The notes below the pieces were generated by a model. That model worked only from the letters and a program-made list of their open reading frames with translations, made no database searches and was not told the DNA's origin. From Elusimicrobiota bacterium (GTDB taxonomy: Bacteria > Omnitrophota > Gorgyraeia > Zapsychrales > Fredricksoniimonadaceae): a DNA stretch of 5,423 nucleotides. The stretch covers positions 1 to 5,423 of the forward strand of contig JAAYZZ010000102.1 of the NCBI GenBank assembly GCA_012514595.1, written 5' to 3'. This document shows, in pieces, positions 1-4,630 of this stretch. The stretch's first letter is position 1. The number at the start of each line of letters is the position of its first letter. The translations under genes and the position numbers were made by a program.

Positions 1-221
1 AAGTTGTGATCGCCGCGCACGGCAACAGCCTTCGCGCCCTTGTCAAACATCTGGACAATATTTCGGAAGACAAGATCGTGAGCCTGAACATTCCTACGGG
101 CGTTCCGCTTGTTTATGAATTGGACGCCCAGTTGAAGCCCATCAAGAGTTACTATTTGGGGGACCAGGACAAGATCAAGGCCGCGATGGCCTCGGTCGCG
201 AACCAGGGAAAATCAAAGTAG
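1..221 (+). CDS. gpmA: 2,3-bisphosphoglycerate-dependent phosphoglycerate mutase, C-terminal part
   Basis: This is the 3' end of a cytosolic glycolytic enzyme that interconverts 3-phosphoglycerate and 2-phosphoglycerate. About 72 codons are visible, read in the frame beginning at base 3. The gene starts left of the window, so the GTG at base 6 is an internal valine and not a start. The segment AAHGNSLRAL carries the second active-site histidine of the histidine-phosphatase superfamily. It is followed by LNIPTGVPLVYEL and YYLGD, and the C-terminus ends in VANQGKSK; all of these are hallmarks of the bacterial GpmA family. That ending is close to the E. coli GpmA C-terminus, so this end of the protein looks complete. 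The stop is TAG at 219-221. No intrinsic terminator follows immediately; the next one (327-357) lies beyond a promoter. Family assignment is secure; only the N-terminal two thirds is missing from view. Confidence 0.95.
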   Translation, partial: VVIAAHGNSLRALVKHLDNISEDKIVSLNIPTGVPLVYELDAQLKPIKSYYLGDQDKIKAAMASVANQGKSK

Positions 222-226
222 AAGGG

Positions 227-273
227 AAAAATTTTTCTCCTTTGGTTGACAGGCTTCCGGCTGTTTTTATAAT
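227..273 (+). promoter_or_regulatory. Strong sigma70-type promoter with UP-like A5T5 tract
   Basis: TTGACA at 246-251 and TATAAT at 268-273 are both perfect consensus hexamers, separated by 16 bp. An A5T5 tract at 227-236 lies just upstream of the -35 box, where an UP element would contact the alpha subunits. The predicted start is about 280-281. The first gene downstream is the cold-shock gene at 388, but an intrinsic terminator at 327-357 lies between them. The promoter call rests on sequence alone. Confidence 0.8.
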
Positions 274-294
274 AAAAACAGTAAGAGGGGCCGT

Positions 295-315
295 ATGACA
301 AAGGTTTTGACATAA
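295..315 (+). CDS. Possible six-codon leader peptide MTKVLT
   Basis: ATG at 295 opens a six-codon frame, MTKVLT, closed by TAA at 313-315. A purine-rich stretch (AGAGGGG, 284-290) lies 4 nt upstream and could serve as a ribosome-binding site. The frame sits between the strong promoter and the terminator of the csp leader, where a regulatory leader peptide would be expected. Its KVLT is also found at residues 4-7 of the cold-shock protein. There is no run of one amino acid of the kind seen in amino-acid-biosynthesis attenuators. It is short enough to have arisen by chance. Confidence 0.25.
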   Translation: MTKVLT

Positions 316-326
316 AGAGATCTGCA

Positions 327-357
327 GCCGTCGGGAGAATCTCCCGGCGGCTTTTTT
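327..357 (+). terminator. Intrinsic terminator / candidate attenuator in the csp leader
   Basis: The arms 327-337 and 341-351 pair over 11 bp with one G-U wobble (331/347) around a 3-nt loop, and six T residues follow at 352-357. This is a textbook Rho-independent terminator. It lies about 46 bp after the predicted start of the strong upstream promoter and 30 bp before the csp start codon. It could also end readthrough from gpmA, but its place downstream of the promoter suggests control of csp expression. Confidence 0.85.
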
Positions 358-372
358 ATTCGTCCTGTGTCA

Positions 373-380
373 TAAGGAGG
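373..380 (+). promoter_or_regulatory. Near-perfect Shine-Dalgarno site of the cold-shock gene
   Basis: TAAGGAGG matches the core anti-Shine-Dalgarno end of 16S rRNA over eight bases and lies 7 nt before the ATG at 388. It is the strongest ribosome-binding site in the window. It fixes the csp start and fits a highly translated small protein. Confidence 0.85.
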
Positions 381-387
381 GTCTGGT

Positions 388-609
388 ATGCCGGCCAAAG
401 TCCTCACAAAGGGAAAGGTGAAGTGGTTCAATAACCAGAAGGGCTACGGGTTCCTTCTTCCGGATGGCGATGAGGGGCGGGATGTGTTCGTTCATTATTC
501 CGCGATCCAGGGGGGCGGGTATAAAAGTTTGTCGCCGGGCCAGGATGTGGAGTTCGAACTGACCCAGGGCCCCAAAGGGGACATGGCCTTGAATGTCGCA
601 AAGATCTGA
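388..609 (+). CDS. Cold-shock domain protein (CspA family)
   Basis: This 73-residue protein is a single cold-shock domain, the usual size for the family. Such proteins are cytosolic single-stranded nucleic-acid binders that melt RNA structure and can act as RNA chaperones or transcription antiterminators. GKVKWFNNQKGYGFL spans residues 9-23 and includes RNP1 (KGYGFL, 18-23). RNP2 is VFVHY at 33-37, followed by the SAI turn. The surface aromatics W13, F14, Y20, F22, F34, H36 and Y37 are in place. The start at 388 has a perfect Shine-Dalgarno. The gene is bracketed by intrinsic terminators at 327-357 and 637-662. There is no room for a promoter between the first terminator and the start codon, so expression from the promoter at 246-273 would need readthrough. 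Whether it is cold-induced cannot be told from sequence, and the exact paralogue letter is not assignable. Confidence 0.95.
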   Translation: MPAKVLTKGKVKWFNNQKGYGFLLPDGDEGRDVFVHYSAIQGGGYKSLSPGQDVEFELTQGPKGDMALNVAKI

Positions 610-636
610 TCGCGGGTCGTGAGGCTCGGCAAGAGG

Positions 637-662
637 CCTGCCGGTTCCCCGGCAGGTTTTTT
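637..662 (+). terminator. Intrinsic terminator after csp
   Basis: CCTGCCGG (637-644) and CCGGCAGG (649-656) form a perfect 8-bp GC-rich stem with a 4-nt loop, followed by six T residues at 657-662. It ends the csp transcript. Only 15 bp separate it from the prmA start, so it also limits readthrough into prmA. Confidence 0.9.
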
Positions 663-677
663 GTTCTGGGAGGAGAG

Positions 678-1550
678 ATGATGAAGGCGTCGGTTGTGTT
701 TCAGGTGATATGTGAGACGGATAGTCCGGGACTTTTGAACGAAGGGGTCTTCCGTCTCCTTCTGGCCACGCAGGGTCTGGACCCTTGTTCTTTGGTCAAG
801 GCGGAAGAGAAGGGGCGCGAGGCTTTCTCGGTCTACTGTCCCGACAGGAAAACCGGGCAGGACCTGGAGCGGGAGTTCCGCCATTTTCTTCCGCGAGGAG
901 TGCGTGTCCGTGGCCGATCGGTGAGGCCGCGGGAATGGGAGACAAAATGGAAAGAGGGATGGAGGCCGTTGCGCGTGGGAAAGAGGATCGTGGTGATCCC
1001 CCTCTGGCAGAAGGACCGGCGTTGTCCGTCGGGGCGGGTGCCGATCTATCTGGACACTGTGAACGCCTTCGGGACCGGGCAGCATGAGACGACCCGCTTT
1101 ACCATCGAATTGATGGAGGGTCTTTCCGGGGAGGCCGCCTCATTCCTGGACATAGGCACCGGCAGCGGGATCCTCATGATTGCGGCGTCTCGTCTGGGGA
1201 TCCGCAAGGTCCGGGGTTTTGATGTTGATCGCTCTGCGGTGTCCGTTGCCAAAGAGAATCTTCGGACCAATGGTCTTGCGGTGAACGGTGTCCGTGTTGC
1301 GGATATAGGAAGGTATTCTTCCGGCGAACCTTTCGATCTTGTGGCCGCGAATCTGGTGACCCCGGACCTTCTGGAGCATCGAGAAAAGATCCTGGGCTGC
1401 GTGAAACCTGGAGGGTCTTTGATCGTGTCGGGTATTTCGCGTCAAAAGGCGGGGTATTTTCTTCGCATGTTCTCGGGCCGGGATCTTGTTCGTCAGAAGG
1501 TCCTCCGTGGGAAGGAATGGATCGCGGTCCTTTGGAGGAGGAAGGCCTGA
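678..1550 (+). CDS. prmA: Ribosomal protein L11 methyltransferase
   Basis: This cytosolic class I S-adenosylmethionine-dependent enzyme methylates ribosomal protein L11. At 290 residues it is close to the E. coli protein (about 293). The N-terminal ~90 residues form the divergent substrate-binding domain, followed by the PrmA-typical linker with EWETKWKEGW at 86-95. AFGTGQHETT at 130-139 is the PrmA signature, although the residues before it read DTVN where PG is usual. SAM-binding motif I is LDIGTGSGIL (157-166), the acidic FDVD follows at 181-184, and AANL at 223-226 is the late motif. SGIS (251-254) also fits the family. ATG occurs at both 678 and 681. AGGAG at 671-675 is better spaced for 681, so the protein may start at the second Met. 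No promoter is visible between the csp terminator and this start. The stop overlaps the next start by one base. Confidence 0.93.
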   Translation: MMKASVVFQVICETDSPGLLNEGVFRLLLATQGLDPCSLVKAEEKGREAFSVYCPDRKTGQDLEREFRHFLPRGVRVRGRSVRPREWETKWKEGWRPLRVGKRIVVIPLWQKDRRCPSGRVPIYLDTVNAFGTGQHETTRFTIELMEGLSGEAASFLDIGTGSGILMIAASRLGIRKVRGFDVDRSAVSVAKENLRTNGLAVNGVRVADIGRYSSGEPFDLVAANLVTPDLLEHREKILGCVKPGGSLIVSGISRQKAGYFLRMFSGRDLVRQKVLRGKEWIAVLWRRKA

Positions 1551-1942
1551 TGGGAGATCCGAAGAGTTTGAAGCCGGGCCGCATCCGGGAAGAGGATATC
1601 ATTGAGACCTTCGTCCGTTCCGCAGGTCCCGGGGGACAAAATGTCAACAAGGTGGCCACGTGTGTTGTCCTGCTTCATCGGCCTACGGGAGTCCGTATCC
1701 GCTGTGAGAGATTCCGGACCCAGCATCAGAACCGGGCCGAGGCCCGTTCGATGCTGATCCGCGAACTGGAATGCCGGGAGAGGGCCGCCCGTCAGGCCGC
1801 TGTGGACCGCAGAGAAAAGGAGCGTCGGCGTCATCGTAAACGCCCGAGGGCTTTGAAGGAGCGGATCCTCGAGGGAAAGAAGGTCCGCTCCGCCCGCAAG
1901 GCCTCTCGAGGAAGGGTCCGGGTCTCGCGGGAAGAGATGTGA
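1550..1942 (+). CDS. Small RF-1-domain (GGQ) protein, probable ribosome-rescue peptidyl-tRNA hydrolase
   Basis: This 130-residue protein has the catalytic domain of class I release factors but no codon-recognition domain. RSAGPGGQNVNKV spans residues 23-35 and holds the GGQ motif (28-30), which releases the peptide from tRNA in the ribosomal peptidyl-transferase centre. HRPTGVRIRC (43-52) is typical of stand-alone RF-1 proteins. Residues from about 88 are strongly basic (many R and K), like the C-terminal tail that lets ArfB/ICT1-type proteins sit in the empty mRNA channel of stalled ribosomes. The ATG at 1550 overlaps the prmA stop (TGATG) and has GGAGGAGG at 1534-1541 within prmA. An in-frame ATG at 1517 would add 11 residues but lacks such a site. 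The overlap implies translational coupling. It could be ArfB-like, PrfH-like or an uncharacterised release-factor-like family; domain identity is firm, exact role inferred. Confidence 0.85.
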   Translation: MGDPKSLKPGRIREEDIIETFVRSAGPGGQNVNKVATCVVLLHRPTGVRIRCERFRTQHQNRAEARSMLIRELECRERAARQAAVDRREKERRRHRKRPRALKERILEGKKVRSARKASRGRVRVSREEM

Positions 1943-1961
1943 TCTTTGGGGCGCGGGGCCC

Positions 1962-1989
1962 TTGCATTGTCCCCGGGAGCCTTTATAAT
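1962..1989 (+). promoter_or_regulatory. Sigma70-type promoter for apbE
   Basis: TTGCAT (1962-1967) and a perfect TATAAT (1984-1989) are separated by 16 bp in the gap before apbE. The predicted start falls near 1996, giving a very short leader that just includes the Shine-Dalgarno GGGAG at 1998-2002. A GC-rich 5-bp inverted repeat (1954-1958 with 1971-1975) overlaps the -35 region. No terminator separates it from the preceding gene. Confidence 0.6.
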
Positions 1990-2008
1990 ACCGGCCTGGG
2001 AGTTTTTG

Positions 2009-3013
2009 ATGATCCTTCGGATACTTTTTTCTTGTCTCCTCGGGGTCTTTGCCATTCATTCCTGTGGATGGGCGGAGGAGGAAGAGCAGTCGCGTCCGCT
2101 TTTGGGAACCATTGTTACGGTCAAGGTATGCGATCCCTTCGCTGACGGGAGGGTAGCCCAGGTCTTTGACAAGGTCTGGGCCCGCCTCGAGGAGATCAAC
2201 CGCCGCCTGCATCCCTACGATGTGGGGAGCGAGATCGTGCGGATCAACCAGGCGGCCGGAGCTCTTGTCGATGTTACCGACGATGTTTATCGTCTTTTGA
2301 GGGCGGCCAAGGGGTATGTGCAAGAGACCCGCGGGGCTTTTGATATCGCGGTCGGACCTTTGAGCGATCTTTGGAAAGAGGCTGAGCGCCGCGACGTCTT
2401 CCCGTCGACGGGAGATGTGCGGGGTGTTCTGCCGCTAGTTGATACGGACAAGGTCGATCTCCTGCCGACCGGTCAGGTCCGATTGCGCCAGGCCGGGATG
2501 CGGATCGATGTGAGCGGGATGGCCCAGGGGTATGCCGCGGATGAGGCGGCCCGTATTCTCCGACAGACAGGTTTTCGGGATTTTCTTCTCGACACGGGTG
2601 GCGAGATCTACGCCGCAGGGCTCAATTGCCGTCAGCAGTCCTGGCGGGTTGGCGTGAGCGATCCGCGGGCGCCCCGGGCCATGGAGGCGGTCCTTTCGGT
2701 CCGGGATGCGGCGGTCAGCACATCCGGGGACTATGAAAGGTCTTTTGAGATCCGGGGACAGCGCTGGTCGCATATCATCAATCCGATCACGGGATATCCC
2801 CTGACGGGTGTCGCGGGGGTCACGGTCATCGCCCCGACAGCGACCGAGGCGGATGTTCTTTCGACGGCGGTCAGTGTCCTGGGGCCTCGTCATGGCCTTC
2901 GGCTGATCGCCTCGAAGGGCCGGGGCTATGAGGCCATGATCCTCTTGCGTGATGCGAATGGAGGGCTTGAGCGTTCAGAGACCGAAGGATATAAAAGATA
3001 TCTGTCGAGATAG
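2009..3013 (+). CDS. apbE: FAD:protein FMN transferase (ApbE family), exported
   Basis: ApbE-type enzymes split FAD and attach FMN to a threonine of extracytoplasmic redox proteins such as Rnf, Nqr or related flavoproteins. The 334-residue form starting at 2009 has GGGAG six bases upstream and begins with a signal peptide: R4, then a hydrophobic stretch at 5-16. It may be cleaved after GWA (20-22) or lipidated at C19, but the IHSC sequence is a poor lipobox. Family motifs occur in order: LGT (32-34), RGAFDIAVGPLSDLW (108-122), IDVSGMAQGYAAD (166-178), LLDTGGEI (193-200), STSGDYER (237-244), HIINPITGYPL (255-265) and TEADVLSTAVSVLG (279-292) with the metal-binding aspartate. Many members have lysine at the Q169 position, but that site varies. 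A TTG at 1946 would add 21 residues ahead of the signal peptide and is disfavoured. No recognised flavoprotein partner lies in the window. Confidence 0.92.
   Translation: MILRILFSCLLGVFAIHSCGWAEEEEQSRPLLGTIVTVKVCDPFADGRVAQVFDKVWARLEEINRRLHPYDVGSEIVRINQAAGALVDVTDDVYRLLRAAKGYVQETRGAFDIAVGPLSDLWKEAERRDVFPSTGDVRGVLPLVDTDKVDLLPTGQVRLRQAGMRIDVSGMAQGYAADEAARILRQTGFRDFLLDTGGEIYAAGLNCRQQSWRVGVSDPRAPRAMEAVLSVRDAAVSTSGDYERSFEIRGQRWSHIINPITGYPLTGVAGVTVIAPTATEADVLSTAVSVLGPRHGLRLIASKGRGYEAMILLRDANGGLERSETEGYKRYLSR
2967..2995 (+). promoter_or_regulatory. Candidate sigma70 promoter for thyA-folA inside the end of apbE
   Basis: TTGAGC (2967-2972) and TATAAA (2990-2995) are spaced by 17 bp within the last codons of apbE. 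The predicted start near 3002 would leave about 20 nt before the thyA start, including its Shine-Dalgarno at 3012-3018. This could express thyA-folA independently of apbE. The -35 matches consensus at four of six positions, so the call is moderate. Confidence 0.45.
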
Positions 3014-3022
3014 GAGAGTGGG

Positions 3023-3838
3023 ATGAAGCAGTATCTTGATCTTGTGCGGCATGTCCTGGAGCATGGAGAGAAAAAAGAGGACCGGACCGGGACCGGGACG
3101 ATCTCGGTCTTCGGATATCAGATGCGTTTCGATCTGCGGGAGGGGTTCCCGCTTCTGACGACCAAGAAGGTCCTTTTTGATGCCGTGGTCTGGGAGCTTT
3201 TGTGGTTCCTGCGCGGCTCCACGAATATCAACGATGATCTTGCGCAGCATACGCCGATCTGGAACGCTTGGGCGGGTCCCGACGGAGAATTGGGGCCGGT
3301 CTACGGGTATCAGTGGCGAAAATGGGAGCGGTTCGTCTGGGACGAGAAGGGCGAGGCCTATCGCAAGGAACACGTCGATCAGATCGCCCAAGTGATCGAG
3401 ATGATCAAGACCCGTCCGGATTCCCGCCGGCTCATCGTGAGCGCCTGGAACGTCGGGGATATCGACCGGATGGCGCTTCCGCCGTGCCATGCCTTCTTCC
3501 AGTTCTACGTTATCAATGGTCGTCTGGACTGCCAGCTCTATCAGCGCTCGGCGGATATCGCGCTTGGAGTTCCTTTTAATATTGCCAGCTATGCGCTCCT
3601 TCTGGCCATGATCGCGTCCGAATGCGGTCTGACGCCCGGGTTCTTTGTCCATACCCTGGGGGATGCGCATATCTATCTGAATCATGTCGAAGGATTGAAG
3701 CTTCAACTGACACGGGATCCCAAGCCGCTGCCTCGTCTCGTGCTGGCATCAAAGAAGGTCCTTGAGATGTCCTTCTCTGATATCCGTATCGAGGGGTATC
3801 ATCACGACCCTTTTATCAAATTTCCGATCGCGGTGTGA
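3023..3838 (+). CDS. thyA: Thymidylate synthase
   Basis: This cytosolic enzyme converts dUMP to dTMP using 5,10-methylenetetrahydrofolate as carbon donor and reductant, leaving dihydrofolate. At 271 residues it is slightly longer than E. coli ThyA (264); an insertion around residues 105-117 probably accounts for this. The phosphate-binding R21 lies in DRTGTG (20-25) and GPVYGYQWR spans 91-99. R135 and R136 are the arginines contributed by the partner subunit, and catalytic C155 sits in LPPCHAFFQF. RSADIALGVPFN (175-186) holds R175, D178 and N186, followed by H216 and Y218 in DAHIYLNH. The chain ends in KFPIAV, like the conserved C-terminus that closes the active site. AGGAGAG at 3012-3018 lies just upstream and apbE ends 9 bp before the start. 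The stop is followed two bases later by the folA ATG, linking the two steps of the folate cycle. All key residues are intact. Confidence 0.97.
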   Translation: MKQYLDLVRHVLEHGEKKEDRTGTGTISVFGYQMRFDLREGFPLLTTKKVLFDAVVWELLWFLRGSTNINDDLAQHTPIWNAWAGPDGELGPVYGYQWRKWERFVWDEKGEAYRKEHVDQIAQVIEMIKTRPDSRRLIVSAWNVGDIDRMALPPCHAFFQFYVINGRLDCQLYQRSADIALGVPFNIASYALLLAMIASECGLTPGFFVHTLGDAHIYLNHVEGLKLQLTRDPKPLPRLVLASKKVLEMSFSDIRIEGYHHDPFIKFPIAV

Positions 3839-3840
3839 CC

Positions 3841-4386
3841 ATGAAGAAATTTTCTATTATCGTCGCCATGGATGAGAAGGCGGGGATCGGCAGGGCCGGG
3901 GCGCTGCCGTGGCATATCCCCGAGGATCTTCTTCATTTTAAGGAGATCACCTCGCGGGAATACGTGACGGGAAAAAAGAATGTGGTCATCATGGGGCGAA
4001 AGACCTGGGAGTCTCTTCCTGAAAAGGTCCGGCCTCTTCCCGGCCGGCAGAATGTTGTGATCACTTCTGATCCTTCCCGGATCCAAAGGGAAGGGGTCAT
4101 GTTTTTTTCTAACCTTGAGACGGCCTTGGGATTCTTTTTTGGAAAAGAACGGGCTTTCGGGGAGATCTTTGTGATCGGCGGGGCCCGTGTCATTGCGGAA
4201 GCTCTTTCTAACTCGTTCTGTTCCAAGCTTTATATTACCCGCGTTCGCGGGGATCATCAGTGTGATGTCTTTTTGCCCCCTATTTCCCCAGACTTTGTTC
4301 TCATTAGAAAATCGGAAATACTAGAATCCGGAGGGCAAAAATTCTTTTTTGAAGAACGCGACCGATCAAAAGAAAATACTTCCTGA
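3841..4386 (+). CDS. folA: Dihydrofolate reductase
   Basis: This cytosolic enzyme reduces dihydrofolate to tetrahydrofolate with NADPH, regenerating the cofactor oxidised by the upstream thymidylate synthase. The 181-residue protein is somewhat longer than E. coli FolA (159) and keeps the family pattern: IVAMDEKAGIGRAGALPW (7-24), the acidic D29 that aligns with the catalytic aspartate, VIMGRKTWESLP (49-60) for NADPH binding, PGRQNVVIT (67-75), FVIGGARV (110-117) and LYITRV (130-135). The ATG at 3841 follows the thyA stop by two bases. A GTG at 3835 overlapping that stop is an alternative that would add MT. Neither has a convincing Shine-Dalgarno, so translation is probably coupled to thyA. 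The 3' third becomes AT-richer than the genes before it, and the tail after FFFEERDR (168-175) is poorly conserved and charged. No strong terminator follows. Confidence 0.96.
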   Translation: MKKFSIIVAMDEKAGIGRAGALPWHIPEDLLHFKEITSREYVTGKKNVVIMGRKTWESLPEKVRPLPGRQNVVITSDPSRIQREGVMFFSNLETALGFFFGKERAFGEIFVIGGARVIAEALSNSFCSKLYITRVRGDHQCDVFLPPISPDFVLIRKSEILESGGQKFFFEERDRSKENTS

Positions 4387-4451
4387 AGCGTAAGTTCAAA
4401 CATTTATTCATTTAGAGACCGTTTTTTTTGTGAAAGAAAACCGGAGAAAAG

Positions 4452-4472
4452 AGGAAACGTTTCCTTTTGACA
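4452..4472 (+). promoter_or_regulatory. 14-bp perfect palindrome, candidate operator adjoining a TTGACA -35 hexamer
   Basis: AGGAAACGTTTCCT at 4452-4465 is a perfect 14-bp palindrome centred on CpG, and A/T pairs extend the symmetry to 4449-4468 with one break. TTGACA follows directly at 4467-4472. A central CG with AAACGTTT resembles operators of LacI-family regulators, but no such regulator is in the window. The matching -10 box is unclear: TATGTT at 4487 is only 14 bp away. Confidence 0.45.
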
Positions 4473-4581
4473 GCCCCGTTATTCCTTATGTTGTTTAATC
4501 CCAGTCAGTTATAGACAGTTTCCTGCCTGAGCCATCGTTTCCTGGAGCAACAATTCTCTGGCGATTTCTCATCTTAGTTCC

Positions 4582-4587
4582 TATACT
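4582..4587 (+). promoter_or_regulatory. Candidate -10 box for the REC-EAL gene
   Basis: TATACT matches the sigma70 -10 consensus at five of six positions and would give a leader of roughly 37 nt before the ATG at 4631. The -35 region at correct spacing (TGGCGA, 4559-4564) is poor, so an activator might be needed. This is a weak, sequence-only call. Confidence 0.3.
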
Positions 4588-4597
4588 TCGTCTAGAA

Positions 4598-4613
4598 GAG
4601 AGCGAGGGCTCTT
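4598..4613 (+). other. Small hairpin just upstream of the REC-EAL ribosome-binding site
   Basis: GAGAGC (4598-4603) can pair with GCTCTT (4608-4613) through one G-U pair, closing a GAGG tetraloop. An alternative fold pairs GAAGAG (4595-4600) with CTCTTC (4609-4614). Both end five to six bases before the GGGGGA ribosome-binding site at 4619-4624. It lacks a T-tract, so it is not a terminator, and it could influence translation. Confidence 0.3.
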
Positions 4614-4630
4614 CATACGGGGGACTATGT

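Larger units (their letters stand above)
281..358 (+). ncRNA. Candidate ~78-nt terminated leader RNA or small RNA upstream of csp
   Basis: A transcript starting about 7 bp after the TATAAT box would run from roughly 281 to the T-tract of the terminator at 352-357, giving an RNA of about 78 nt that ends in a strong GC-rich hairpin. It may be a free-standing small RNA or the prematurely terminated leader of the cold-shock gene. No known RNA family is recognised. The promoter and hairpin are seen directly; the transcript is inferred. Confidence 0.4.
4387..4630 (+). other. AT-richer intergenic region upstream of the REC-EAL gene
   Basis: No credible ORF was found in this 244-bp gap. It holds an eight-T run (4422-4429) without a strong GC stem before it, a perfect palindrome next to TTGACA (4452-4472), GTTTCCT motifs at 4459, 4518 and 4537, a TATACT hexamer (4582-4587) and a small hairpin just before the next Shine-Dalgarno. 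The density of signals and the low GC suggest a promoter/operator region for the gene at 4631 rather than decayed coding sequence. Confidence 0.6.

Noticed and set aside
307..312. A second TTGACA hexamer in the csp leader that might be another -35 box
   Set aside because: The -10 position 16-18 bp downstream falls inside the GC-rich terminator stem, with no TATAAT-like sequence.
520..525. TATAAA inside csp as a hidden promoter for prmA
   Set aside because: There is no acceptable -35 hexamer at 15-19 bp upstream, and the sequence is explained by conserved csp codons.
1954..1975. GC-rich inverted repeat after the RF-1 gene as a terminator
   Set aside because: The stem is only 5 bp with a 12-nt loop and no T-tract follows; it overlaps the apbE promoter instead.
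1493..2323. Long open frame on the minus strand opposite prmA, the RF-1 gene and apbE
   Set aside because: It is antisense to three recognisable genes, has low-complexity R/P/G-rich translation and matches no known family; it follows from high GC at third positions.
2975..3706. 243-codon minus-strand frame opposite thyA
   Set aside because: thyA on the + strand has every catalytic residue; the reverse frame has no recognisable motif and is a shadow.
4411..4441. Eight-T run after folA as an intrinsic terminator
   Set aside because: No GC-rich stem precedes the T-run. The only pairing is T-run against the A-rich stretch after it, the wrong arrangement for a terminator.
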